A stretch of 39,270 nt of DNA, taken from contig JAEZPW010000209.1 in NCBI GenBank assembly GCA_023441255.1, forward strand, positions 1 through 39,270. Direction: 5' to 3'. This DNA comes from Acidobacteriota bacterium (lineage in GTDB: Bacteria > Acidobacteriota > Terriglobia > Terriglobales > Acidobacteriaceae). Positions 13,547 through 21,756 of this stretch are shown here, piece after piece (position 1 is the first letter of the stretch; the number at the start of each line of letters is the position of its first letter). A model generated the notes under the pieces. It saw nothing but the letters and a program-made list of their open reading frames with translations. It was not told the origin of the DNA and searched no databases. The position numbers and the translations under genes were made by a program.

Positions 13547-15610
13547 CTACTTCGCAGGGCTCTGAGGCTGCGGCGTCGCTTGGGGCGCCGGTTGCTGCTG
13601 CGGAACCACCTGCGGCGTGACCTGCTGCTGTTGCTGCTGCTGGGTCGGCGTCAGGTCCTGGCGCGGAGCAACAGACGGTACCATCGGCAGCTTGCGCACG
13701 TTTCCGGTTTCTGCATCGGCGACGTCGATGCCAAGGTGCGTCAACGTCAGACCGGTGGCCTGATCGAGCGCAACTTTTGACTTCTCATACGCGCTCATCG
13801 CCGCGACCAGATTTCCCTCAGCCGTGGCCAGATCGCGCTGGGTCTGCAGCACGTTGTAACTGGTGGAAGCGCCCAAGGCGTACTTCTTCTGCTCGGCTTC
13901 CATGGTTTCCTGTGCCAGCTGACGAGCCTTTGTTGCGGCGTCCACGCGAGCCCGGTTCTGCTGGACAGCGAACTGGTTGTTGCGAACGTCGATACGTACC
14001 TGGTTCTGCAACTGCTGCAGGCGCATCTGGGCCTGGCGATATTCGAGTTCGGAACGCACCTGGTCAGCCTGCGCAGACCGGTTGCGGATCGGAATGTTGA
14101 TCTGCACGCCTATGCCCTTATCTGGCGCAGTGCTGTTGAAAAGATTGCTGAAAACGGAGCCGTAGCCCGAACCCTGAATAGACCCCGGGTCATTGCAGAA
14201 AGTGGACGAGTTGTTTGCACCGCAGGTAGCAAACGGGTTCTGATCGCCACCGATCGTGGTCGCACCATAAAAGCCGACCACATCCACCGTTGGCAGCAGC
14301 GCATTCCGGGCAGCCTTCTTCGAGATGTCGCGGTTTGTCAAGTCGATCTGCGACTGGGCCAGTTCCGGACGGTGCGCGAGCGCATCCGCGATGAGGTCCT
14401 GGACCGGGATGACCGGTTCCTGTGCGGGCAACACCATCGTGTCGGTCGGGATGACCGGCACTTCCGCCAGGGTCTGGTCGTTGAGGTTGCGCGTGATCGC
14501 GTTCTTCATGAGCAGCTGCTGCAATTGCAGGTTGGTCTGCGAAACGATCAGATCCTGGTTGCGAGCTGCGACCTCACTTTGAGCGCTCACCACCTCGATA
14601 GGAGCAAGGGTGCCGATCTCGACCTGCTTGCGATTGTTGGCCAGCAGGTTCTCAGCCAGCGCTACGGCGCGCTCCTTTGCCTTTACGTCCTCATACGCGT
14701 TGACCAGGTCCCAGTAGATGTTCTGGATCTGGGAGACCGTCGCGATCACCTGCTGCCGGAATGCCACGTCTGAGATTTCGCGGTTGTTCTTGGCGATGCG
14801 GATGAATCTAGTGTTATTGCCGATTCCAAACCCGGACATCAGGTGCTGACGGAGTTGAAACCGCAGTGAACTGGTCAGCAGCGGACTACGAGGGCTAAAT
14901 CCGCTATTCGTGGTCTGGCGGCTGTTGTTGAACCCGATCGAGAAGTCCGTGCCGGTCGCAAAACCCTGGCTGTAGGCAAAGTTCGCCACGCCGTTGTTGG
15001 TATTCGTTACGCTCGCAAGCAACGGGCTATTGTTCGCGTTGTAAGTGCGTTCCAACTGCAAAGTCGACGTGATTGACGGATCGAACGACGGAACGGCCGC
15101 GCCAACGCCGAGAGTCGAACTGACGATACCGGCAGCGCCGGTTCCGGCACCACCCGCCGCGGCAGAGGTTCCCCCCGCGCCGCCGCCCGTTGCTCCCGCA
15201 CCACCCGTTACACCGGTGCCGGTTCCGCCGGGAGTGCCCTGCACGACACCCGTATTGACGCCGCGGACCGCGCTGCCGGACTTGGAGCGCAGGATGTCGG
15301 TGTCGGCGATGGGCAGGTTGTAGCGAGCAATGGCAAGATCGAGGTTATTCTCGAGCGCCAGGGCGATCGCGTCATTCATGGACAGCATCAGCTTGCCATC
15401 GCGGACCAGCGAATCGATCCGGCCCGTGTTGGCGAAATTAGGAGCGGCCACGCTCCTGCCTGTGTACGGCGCAGCAGGATTAGGAAAATACCCCTTTCCC
15501 TCTGCATACGGGCCTTTTGCCTGTGCATGGCTGACCGCTGTCACGGTACCTGCCAGAAGCAAGAGGGCAACACCTTTCATGGACTTGACTACCAGACGCG
15601 ACACGCTCAT
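13547..15610 (-). CDS. TolC-family outer-membrane efflux protein with low-complexity inserts
   Basis: A 687-residue TolC/OEP protein. Residues about 1-30 form a signal peptide ending VSHAQA. Two outer-membrane-factor repeats follow, rich in long amphipathic helices (VKAKERAVALAENLLANNRK; LEYRQAQMRLQQLQNQVR). The family is usually 420-500 residues. The excess comes from an insert at about 121-161 made almost wholly of Gly, Ala and Thr, extended beta-barrel segments, and a Pro/Gln tail with a run of seven Gln. It should form the outer-membrane channel of a tripartite exporter. No RND/ABC pump or adaptor gene is adjacent, so the partner is unknown. ATG at 15610; its own terminator and a probable operator-bearing promoter suggest a single-gene unit. 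Confidence 0.85.
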   Translation of the reverse strand: MSVSRLVVKSMKGVALLLLAGTVTAVSHAQAKGPYAEGKGYFPNPAAPYTGRSVAAPNFANTGRIDSLVRDGKLMLSMNDAIALALENNLDLAIARYNLPIADTDILRSKSGSAVRGVNTGVVQGTPGGTGTGVTGGAGATGGGAGGTSAAAGGAGTGAAGIVSSTLGVGAAVPSFDPSITSTLQLERTYNANNSPLLASVTNTNNGVANFAYSQGFATGTDFSIGFNNSRQTTNSGFSPRSPLLTSSLRFQLRQHLMSGFGIGNNTRFIRIAKNNREISDVAFRQQVIATVSQIQNIYWDLVNAYEDVKAKERAVALAENLLANNRKQVEIGTLAPIEVVSAQSEVAARNQDLIVSQTNLQLQQLLMKNAITRNLNDQTLAEVPVIPTDTMVLPAQEPVIPVQDLIADALAHRPELAQSQIDLTNRDISKKAARNALLPTVDVVGFYGATTIGGDQNPFATCGANNSSTFCNDPGSIQGSGYGSVFSNLFNSTAPDKGIGVQINIPIRNRSAQADQVRSELEYRQAQMRLQQLQNQVRIDVRNNQFAVQQNRARVDAATKARQLAQETMEAEQKKYALGASTSYNVLQTQRDLATAEGNLVAAMSAYEKSKVALDQATGLTLTHLGIDVADAETGNVRKLPMVPSVAPRQDLTPTQQQQQQQVTPQVVPQQQPAPQATPQPQSPAK

Positions 15611-15789
15611 CTCGCTATCTCCGATTCAGAATGGCTGGCTACTAAGTGCAATCTAGACTTCAGACTGCCTGACTCTCTGTTCGTCATCAATTTTTTTTAC
15701 GAAACAAACGCGGCTTTGGTTCAACAAATCCGGTCTGCACAGAAATTTTCCGGCATGTCCTTCGCTTCCCAACCTGGAAGGAAAAATCT

Positions 15790-15820
15790 AGTATAGCTGA
15801 CGAGGTAAGCGTTCACTTAC
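15790..15820 (-). promoter_or_regulatory. Putative TolC-gene promoter with overlapping palindrome
   Basis: On the minus strand a -10-like TATACT lies at 15795-15790. Just upstream is the imperfect palindrome GTAAGTGAACGCTTAC (15820-15805), with 5-bp GTAAG/CTTAC arms covering the expected -35 position. TetR/AcrR-type repressors of efflux genes commonly bind such sites, so a repressor operator is likely. The leader to the ATG is about 170 bases. The -35 box itself is weak. Confidence 0.5.
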
Positions 15821-15885
15821 AAAGATGTGCGGCGCGTGAGTCCCTGATGCGCCTTTAGTACTGCCGTCATCGTCTCAAATCGATT

Positions 15886-16644
15886 ATGGTCCGCCACTTC
15901 AAACTCGTCCTCGCCTACGACGGCGCCGATTTTCGGGGCTGGCAGGTCCAGCCGGGCCTCCCCACGATACAGGGGCATCTCGCAGAGGCGATTCGCGGGG
16001 TCACAGGCGATGAAGTGCTGCCACAAGGATCGGGGCGGACCGACGCGGGCGTCCATGCCCTGGGACAGGTGGTCTCGGTGGCCATCTCGTCGCCCATACC
16101 GGCGGCCGGGTTGCTGATTGCGCTAAATGACGTTTTGCCGCGGTCTATCCGCGTGCTGTCGGCAACAGAAGTAGGGCCCGACTTTCATGCTCGCAAGTCC
16201 GCCAGGGGCAAAACGTATACATACCGAATCTATCGGGGCAACATCTGCCCGCCGTTTCTGTCGCGTTACATTTGCCACCACCCATATCCGCTCGACGAGA
16301 GGGCGATGATCTGCGCCGCCCGGGAAGTCGAGGGCGAACACGATTTCACGTCATTCGCCGCCGTTGATCCGGAGCGCCGGCGCGAAGATGAACAGGTTTG
16401 CAACGTGCGGACTATTCACTCGTCGGTCTGGGAACGCCTGGGCGAGGAACTCGTGTACACGGTACAGGGCAGCGGTTTCCTTCAGCACATGGTTCGCAAC
16501 CTGGTGGGGACGTTCCTGCTGGTTGGCAAGGGGACGATCCGGCCTGCCGAGATTCGCCGCATCATCGAATCGCGAAGCCGTTCCGCCAACCCCGGGGCTA
16601 CGGCTCCAGCGAACGGGTTGTATCTGGTTGAAGTCGAGTACTGA
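15886..16644 (+). CDS. truA: tRNA pseudouridine(38-40) synthase TruA
   Basis: A 252-residue protein of standard TruA length. The catalytic motif GSGRTDAGVHALGQV places the nucleophilic Asp at 53. The N-terminal KLVLAYDGADFRGWQVQPG and the later FHARKSARGKTYTYRIY, DFTSFAA and GSGFLQHMVRNLVGT segments are all family hallmarks. It converts uridines 38-40 of the tRNA anticodon arm to pseudouridine in the cytosol. ATG start at 15886, immediately before the first strand. It is divergent from the TolC-like gene and lies 156 bases before an aldehyde dehydrogenase gene on the same strand, with no terminator seen between them. Confidence 0.94.
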   Translation: MVRHFKLVLAYDGADFRGWQVQPGLPTIQGHLAEAIRGVTGDEVLPQGSGRTDAGVHALGQVVSVAISSPIPAAGLLIALNDVLPRSIRVLSATEVGPDFHARKSARGKTYTYRIYRGNICPPFLSRYICHHPYPLDERAMICAAREVEGEHDFTSFAAVDPERRREDEQVCNVRTIHSSVWERLGEELVYTVQGSGFLQHMVRNLVGTFLLVGKGTIRPAEIRRIIESRSRSANPGATAPANGLYLVEVEY

Positions 16645-16800
16645 TATCGCACACCCCCCGAGCTTGCCAACGAAAGAATTGCCCGCGGCATTGATACGCG
16701 CCGAACTGGTCCTTTCTGGCACTGATTTGCCTGCTTGTCGGCGAAATCTGTTCTCTATTCGAAACCTTTTCGGCGCGCGGCTCATCCGGTGTTTTTAGGC

Positions 16801-18372
16801 ATGGCAACGGATGTTCAAGTCGTTCCGAGCCGTATTGTTTCGCGTAATCCGGCGACCGGAGAAGTGCTTGGTGAGTTCGCCTGCGCAACCCATACACAGG
16901 TGAATGATGTGGTCCTGCGCGCCCGTGCCGCGCAGCCTGCATGGGCCGCGCTGGATGTCCGCCAGCGTACCGCGATCCTGCGCCGTTTTCAGCGACTGCT
17001 GACTGAGCGCAAGGACGAGGTAGCGCGTGTCATCACGCGGGAAGCGGGCAAGCCTCTCGTGGAATCGTTCTCCACCGAAATACTTGTTGCGCTGGACGCT
17101 GCCCGTTTCTGCGCCCAGGCGGCGTATGAGTTCCTCAGGGACGAGCGCGTCAGACACGGCAACCTGATCCTGAAAGCCAAACGCGGCCGCATCGTGCGCG
17201 AACCGCACGGGGTGCTGGGAATAATATCGCCGTGGAACTACCCGCTTTCCATTCCCGCAACGGAAGTTCTTCCAGCCCTTGTTACCGGCAACGCAGTGGT
17301 GCTCAAGCCTTCTGAATTCACCCCGCTGGCAGCGTTGGAACTACAAAAGCTTCTTCATGAGGCCGGCGTGCCCCCCGACGTGTTTGGGGTTGTGCTCGGC
17401 GAAGGTCCGACCGGCGCTGCCTTGATCAGTTCGCCCATCGACAAGCTGATGTTCACGGGCAGCGTCGCGACAGGGAAGCGCGTGGGGCAAGCGGCAGCTG
17501 ACCGGCTTCTGCCAGTAGTACTCGAACTGGGTGGCAAGGACGCCATGGTCGTGTTGGAAGATGCCGACCTCGACGTCGCCGCCGCGGCGGCAGTCTGGGG
17601 AGCGTTCATGAATGCGGGCCAGACGTGCCTGTCCGTCGAACGCTGCTATGTTCATCATTCTCTGTATGGGCGCTTCGTCGACGCGGTGGTTGAGCGCACA
17701 AAGAGGCTTCACGTTGGCGACGGACTTGAGCCTTCGACTGATGTGGGACCGATGATTTTTGAGCGGCAGTTGCAACTCGTAGACGCGCAGGTGCGGGAGG
17801 CAGTTGATCGGGGAGCTTGCGTGCTCACTGGAGGCGTTCGCCTGCCTGAACTCGGAGCGAATTTTTACGCTCCCACCGTAATGACCGGCGTGAATCACTC
17901 GATGCGGATCATGCGCGAGGAAACGTTCGGTCCGGTGATGCCGTTAATGCAGTTCCGGAATGAGGACGAGGCCGTTGCCCTCGTGAACGACTCTGAGTTT
18001 GCGCTTGCGGCCAGCGTCTGGACTCGAGATCGGCGCCGAGGCGAACGGCTGGCGCGGCTGCTGAACGCCGGAACAGTGATGGTGAACGACGTTCTAACCT
18101 GTTTTGCCATCAGCGAAGCTCCGCATGGAGGATTCAAGGCCAGCGGCATCGGACGCACCCACGGCAAACTTGGTCTCGATGAGATGGTGCGTGTTAAGCA
18201 TATCGACATCGACATGCTGCCCCGCCTCCCCAAGCCGTGGTGGTTCGCATATTCAGGCTTCGTCTCTCAATTGAGGGCGCTTATCGAATTCCTTTTTGGC
18301 CGCGGACTGGCAGCACGGGTTCGTGGCGGTTTCCGGTCGGCGCCTGCGCTTTTGCGCAACTGGCGGCGGTGA
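16801..18372 (+). CDS. NAD(P)-dependent aldehyde dehydrogenase with C-terminal extension
   Basis: A 523-residue ALDH. Active-site residues are visible: Asn146 (SPWNYPLS), Glu242 (LELGGKDAMV) and the nucleophile Cys276 (NAGQTCLSVERC). FTGSVATGKRVG is the cofactor-binding turn. It should oxidise an aldehyde to the acid. The sequence does not fix the substrate. After the core (ending near the ALDH DEMVRVKHI strand) come about 55 residues, including a WWFAYSGFVSQLRALIEFLFG hydrophobic/amphipathic stretch and an Arg-rich end. This resembles membrane-associating tails of fatty-aldehyde dehydrogenases and suggests a hydrophobic substrate. The ATG at 16801 is chosen; an in-frame TTG at 16735 adds 22 residues unlike the family. 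Confidence 0.86.
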   Translation: MATDVQVVPSRIVSRNPATGEVLGEFACATHTQVNDVVLRARAAQPAWAALDVRQRTAILRRFQRLLTERKDEVARVITREAGKPLVESFSTEILVALDAARFCAQAAYEFLRDERVRHGNLILKAKRGRIVREPHGVLGIISPWNYPLSIPATEVLPALVTGNAVVLKPSEFTPLAALELQKLLHEAGVPPDVFGVVLGEGPTGAALISSPIDKLMFTGSVATGKRVGQAAADRLLPVVLELGGKDAMVVLEDADLDVAAAAAVWGAFMNAGQTCLSVERCYVHHSLYGRFVDAVVERTKRLHVGDGLEPSTDVGPMIFERQLQLVDAQVREAVDRGACVLTGGVRLPELGANFYAPTVMTGVNHSMRIMREETFGPVMPLMQFRNEDEAVALVNDSEFALAASVWTRDRRRGERLARLLNAGTVMVNDVLTCFAISEAPHGGFKASGIGRTHGKLGLDEMVRVKHIDIDMLPRLPKPWWFAYSGFVSQLRALIEFLFGRGLAARVRGGFRSAPALLRNWRR

Positions 18373-18446
18373 CTTATGCTCTGGATGCGTTGCGAGAAGC
18401 TGGGCTAGAATAGCAGGGCGAGATTCACACCATCGAGGGAACCGTC

Positions 18447-18815
18447 TTGTCCACCGAAGTCCAGCCCATGCCCGAAGAACAGCAGGCCCAATCGCCGTCC
18501 GAGCCCTCCGTGCCTCAGCTTCCTCACCATAAAGTGAAGATCAAGAAGCATCTGCAGCGCTCGTGCAACGAGAAGGACGAAAAAGGCAAGATTTGTGGTG
18601 GCCATCTGAAGCGTTGGTTCTACGCCGCCGATTCGGTTGAGCGTGCCTGCGGGGATGTAGAACAGGCCTACGGTAAAGACGCTGAACTCTATCGGTGCGA
18701 GCACTGCAAAACCATTTACCTGCCGAACCCCTCAGACCCGCGCGGCGCCAGCGTCGCCGGACGCGGCCAAGTTTCCGTGTTTGGTCTGACAATTGCGCCA
18801 AAAGAGACGAAGTAG
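18447..18815 (+). CDS. Small Cys-rich protein, putative zinc-binding, unknown function
   Basis: A 122-residue protein not recognised as a named family. The first 30 residues are Pro/Glu/Gln-rich and probably disordered. A basic HHKVKIKKHLQRS segment follows. The rest contains five Cys: RSCNEKDEKGKICGG, then ERACGD, then YRCEHCKTIYLP. A final Cys-x-x-Cys after a Cys-containing loop suggests a zinc ribbon-like fold. No signal peptide or membrane segment. The start is TTG at 18447 with GAGGGA at 18435-18440 in front, a good spacing; the next ATG is seven codons on and poorly placed. It lies 75 bases after the aldehyde dehydrogenase and could be co-transcribed. DNA/RNA binding or metal handling are possible. 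Confidence 0.65.
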   Translation: MSTEVQPMPEEQQAQSPSEPSVPQLPHHKVKIKKHLQRSCNEKDEKGKICGGHLKRWFYAADSVERACGDVEQAYGKDAELYRCEHCKTIYLPNPSDPRGASVAGRGQVSVFGLTIAPKETK

Positions 18816-18832
18816 CTATCTAGTTCCTCGGG

Positions 18833-18858
18833 CACACCTGTTCCTTGCGGCAGGTGTG
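18833..18858. other. Hairpin upstream of the LeuA-like gene
   Basis: CACACCTG (18833-18840) and CAGGTGTG (18851-18858) form a perfect 8-bp stem with a 10-base loop, extendable outward by imperfect GGG/CCC pairing. It is 18 bases after the Cys-rich gene stop and has no T run. It may be a weak terminator or part of the 5' leader of the next gene. Confidence 0.4.
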
Positions 18859-19025
18859 GAGCCCGCATTCCTGCCAATCCAATTCCGCTGTGACTGTCCT
18901 TGCCTTTTGCACCCGCCTCCGGTTTTCTGCATCTTTAAGTGACACGGGGTGGGGTATTGCCCTTTCCGGACTCGTGTCCAGCACGATCGTTTGCCAATCC
19001 CGCTGTTCCGAGGAGCAATGGGCTA

Positions 19026-20300
19026 GTGAATTCCGACCTTATCTTTGACTGGAACAAGGTTGGCCCAGGCGCCGTACGCTTTGAGCGTCCCGTGCTGCTC
19101 AATGACGAGTCTCTGCGCGACGGCTTGCAGTCGCCCTCGGTCCGCGACCCATCCATTTCCGAGAAGATCGAGATTCTTCATCTGATGGAGGACCTGGGGA
19201 TCAATTCACTCGATCTCGGCCTGCCGGGGGCCGGGCCCCGTGCCGTGTCGCACGTTGAAAATCTCGCGCGCGAGATCGTGCGGAACCGGATGAACATCAA
19301 GGCCAACTGTGCCGCGCGCACACATCCGAACGACATCCGGCCCATAGCTGACATTGTTGAGCGCACTGGTCTGCCGATCGAGGCGGCGACGTTCCTCGGT
19401 TCCAGCCCTATTCGACGGTACACAGAGGGTTGGACAGACGACTTCCTGCTGCAGACGACCGAAACTGCCGTCAAGTATGCCCGCTCGCTTGGGCTCGATG
19501 TAATGTACGTGACCGAGGACACGACCCGTTGCGATCCAGAAACGGTGAAGCGCCTGTACTCATGTGCCATCTCCTTCGGGGCGCGAGCCGTCGTGATTTG
19601 CGATACCTGCGGACACGCAACACCGATGGGCGTTTACGCACTTGTCAAGTTCGTCATCGACGAGGTTGTTCGGCCCAGCGGCGAGAAGGTCCGGGTGGAC
19701 TGGCACGGGCACTGCGATCGCGGATTAGCGGTTCCGAATTCCCTGGCGGCAGTTGCTGCCGGGGCCGACTGCGTACACGCCTGCGCCATAGGCATCGGCG
19801 AGCGCGTCGGCAACACGCAGATGGACCAGATGCTGGTCAACCTGCGGTTGATGGGGATCAGGCCCTGGGCAACCCAGGACCTCTCGAAGCTTAAAGACTA
19901 CTGTTACGCCGTCTCGCGGGCGACGGAAGTTCCGATCCCGAAGAATTATCCCGTGGTTGGCGAAGATGCGTTCCGGACGGGTACGGGTGTGCACGCCGCG
20001 GCAGTGATTAAGGCCTTCAAGAAAGGCGATATCGAGTTGGCCAACAACGTCTATTCCGGAGTGCCTTCACACTATTTTGGGCTGGAACAGGTTATTGAGA
20101 TCGGCCCGATGAGTGGCAAGTCGAATGTCGTTTTCTGGCTCGAACGCCACAAGATTGAAGCGACCGAGGAAGTGGTGGAGCGCATTTTCCACCGGGCCAA
20201 GACCTCGGACCGCCTGCTGACGGAGCTTGAAATCCTTGAGCTTTGCAAGGAGACGCCGCGCCGGCACCTCCACCCGCTTACACGCGAGTATCTGGGTTGA
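19026..20300 (+). CDS. LeuA-like DRE-TIM acyl-CoA condensing enzyme
   Basis: A 424-residue enzyme of the 2-isopropylmalate synthase/homocitrate synthase/HMG-CoA lyase superfamily. NDESLRDGLQSPSV holds the catalytic Arg-Asp; its RDGLQ is lyase-like, whereas the following SP is synthase-like. VDWHGHCDRGLAVPNSLAA gives the metal-binding His-x-His and Asn. GIGERVGNTQMDQMLVNLR matches the synthases. A communication-type helical region follows, but the LeuA regulatory domain is absent, as in homocitrate synthase. It probably condenses acetyl-CoA with a 2-oxoacid; the acceptor is unknown. The GTG at 19026 is chosen with GAGGAG at 19010-19015. An ATG at 19018 is out of frame and stops at once. Monocistronic by context. 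Confidence 0.75.
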   Translation: MNSDLIFDWNKVGPGAVRFERPVLLNDESLRDGLQSPSVRDPSISEKIEILHLMEDLGINSLDLGLPGAGPRAVSHVENLAREIVRNRMNIKANCAARTHPNDIRPIADIVERTGLPIEAATFLGSSPIRRYTEGWTDDFLLQTTETAVKYARSLGLDVMYVTEDTTRCDPETVKRLYSCAISFGARAVVICDTCGHATPMGVYALVKFVIDEVVRPSGEKVRVDWHGHCDRGLAVPNSLAAVAAGADCVHACAIGIGERVGNTQMDQMLVNLRLMGIRPWATQDLSKLKDYCYAVSRATEVPIPKNYPVVGEDAFRTGTGVHAAAVIKAFKKGDIELANNVYSGVPSHYFGLEQVIEIGPMSGKSNVVFWLERHKIEATEEVVERIFHRAKTSDRLLTELEILELCKETPRRHLHPLTREYLG

Positions 20301-20430
20301 CGAAACAGAACCTCAGGCCCAATCTGAAACTGCCATACAGATTCTTTGATGGCGGAATCACCTGATTTCCACAAATCTGCTATCGTTTGTCGTTCCTTGC
20401 GTTAATGGTGATCCTGATTTCCGCTACTCC

Positions 20431-21756
20431 ATGCGCCGGTATTCATCTATTGCCGTTGTACTATTGATTAACGTTGCTCTGATGACTGCGATGGCCCAAT
20501 CCGGCGTCCCGGGAGGCGCAAAGGCTTCAGAGGCGGAAGCGTCTGTCCAGCGGCAGATCGCGGCCTTGTCGGCCAGCCCGTCCGTTCACGAATTATTCGA
20601 CTGGTGCGGCGCTCACATTCGCGACTTCGCCGACTGGCAGATCGAGATAACCAGCATTCCTGCCCCGCCTTTCGGAGAGAGCAGACGCGCCGAGTGGATG
20701 AAGAACCGTTTCGAGCAACTCGGGCTTGAACAGGTCCACATTGACCCCGAAGGCAACGTGCTGGGTATTCGCCCGGGTACTGATCCGAACGCGAAGGTCC
20801 TTCTTTTGTCGGCGCACATTGACACGGTCTTTCCTGCTACAACGACGCTCAACGTCCGGCGGGAGCAGGACAAACTGATTGGTCCGGGGATTTCGGACAA
20901 CGGCGCCGGCATCGTTGCGCTTCTCGCCGTGGCCACAGCATTGCATGATTCTCCCCTGCAGACCCGGTCACCCCTGCTCTTCGTAGCCAACGTAGGCGAA
21001 GAGGGAGAAGGCGACTTAAGGGGCATCCGCCACATCTTTTCCGACCCGCACTGGAGGGAGAGCATCGGGTACTCGATCGTGCTGGATGGTGGCGGGGCCG
21101 ACAGCATCGTGGCGGAGGGACTCGGCAGCCGCCGCTTCGTGGTGACCGTGAAAGGACCGGGTGGCCATTCGTGGAGCGACTTCGGAACACCGAATCCGAT
21201 TGTCGTTCTGGCCAAGGCCGTCGAGCAGTTCAGCCGAGTGCCTCTGCCTCTAACACCTAAGACGACCGCCAATATCGGCGTGATCACCGGCGGCACATCG
21301 GTGAACGCCATTCCCGAGTCTGCCAGCATCAAGGTGGATATCCGCTCCTCGGCAGCGGCGGAAGTGGACCGCGTTGAGCGTTCCTTACGTGCCGCGTTGG
21401 AACATGCCACGGCGGAATACCGTTCGCCATCCAAGACCGGAGACCGCAAGCCGCTGATCACGTATGAGATGAAGTTGATCGGAAACCGCCCGGCCGCTGA
21501 GTTGCCCTCCGACGCTCACATCCTCAAGGTCGTCAAAGCTGTTGACTCCCAGTTCCATATCGCCACCCGCATTCAGCGCGCTTCGACCGATGCGAATGTG
21601 CCGCTCTCGCTCGGATATCAGGCTGTAACGCTTGGAGGCGGCGGCACCGGTGGTGGGGCGCACACATTGCATGAATGGTACGATCCGGCCAATCGCGAGG
21701 TTGGATTGAAGCGCATTTTGTTATCGGTGCTGGCACTCGCCGGAGCGGTGCAATGA
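20431..21756 (+). CDS. Exported M20-family zinc peptidase
   Basis: A 441-residue metallopeptidase with a signal peptide (residues about 1-23, ending AMAQS). Metal and catalytic residues sit in the M20 order: His129 and Asp131 (LLLSAHIDTVFP), Asp156 (GPGISDNGAG), the Glu pair at 190-191 (VANVGEEGEG), and a later VTVKGPGGHSWSDFG dimerisation domain. The C-terminal GGGGTGGGAHTLHEWYD supplies the last His ligand. It is closest in look to tripeptidase T/carboxypeptidase-like M20 enzymes and should trim peptides in the periplasm or outside. ATG at 20431. Its stop overlaps the next gene start by four bases (ATGA), so the two are coupled, probably as a secreted degradation pair. Confidence 0.87.
   Translation: MRRYSSIAVVLLINVALMTAMAQSGVPGGAKASEAEASVQRQIAALSASPSVHELFDWCGAHIRDFADWQIEITSIPAPPFGESRRAEWMKNRFEQLGLEQVHIDPEGNVLGIRPGTDPNAKVLLLSAHIDTVFPATTTLNVRREQDKLIGPGISDNGAGIVALLAVATALHDSPLQTRSPLLFVANVGEEGEGDLRGIRHIFSDPHWRESIGYSIVLDGGGADSIVAEGLGSRRFVVTVKGPGGHSWSDFGTPNPIVVLAKAVEQFSRVPLPLTPKTTANIGVITGGTSVNAIPESASIKVDIRSSAAAEVDRVERSLRAALEHATAEYRSPSKTGDRKPLITYEMKLIGNRPAAELPSDAHILKVVKAVDSQFHIATRIQRASTDANVPLSLGYQAVTLGGGGTGGGAHTLHEWYDPANREVGLKRILLSVLALAGAVQ

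Noticed and set aside
13620..13641. Trinucleotide microsatellite (CTG/TTG) as an independent element
   Set aside because: It is simply the poly-Gln codon run in the TolC-like gene tail.
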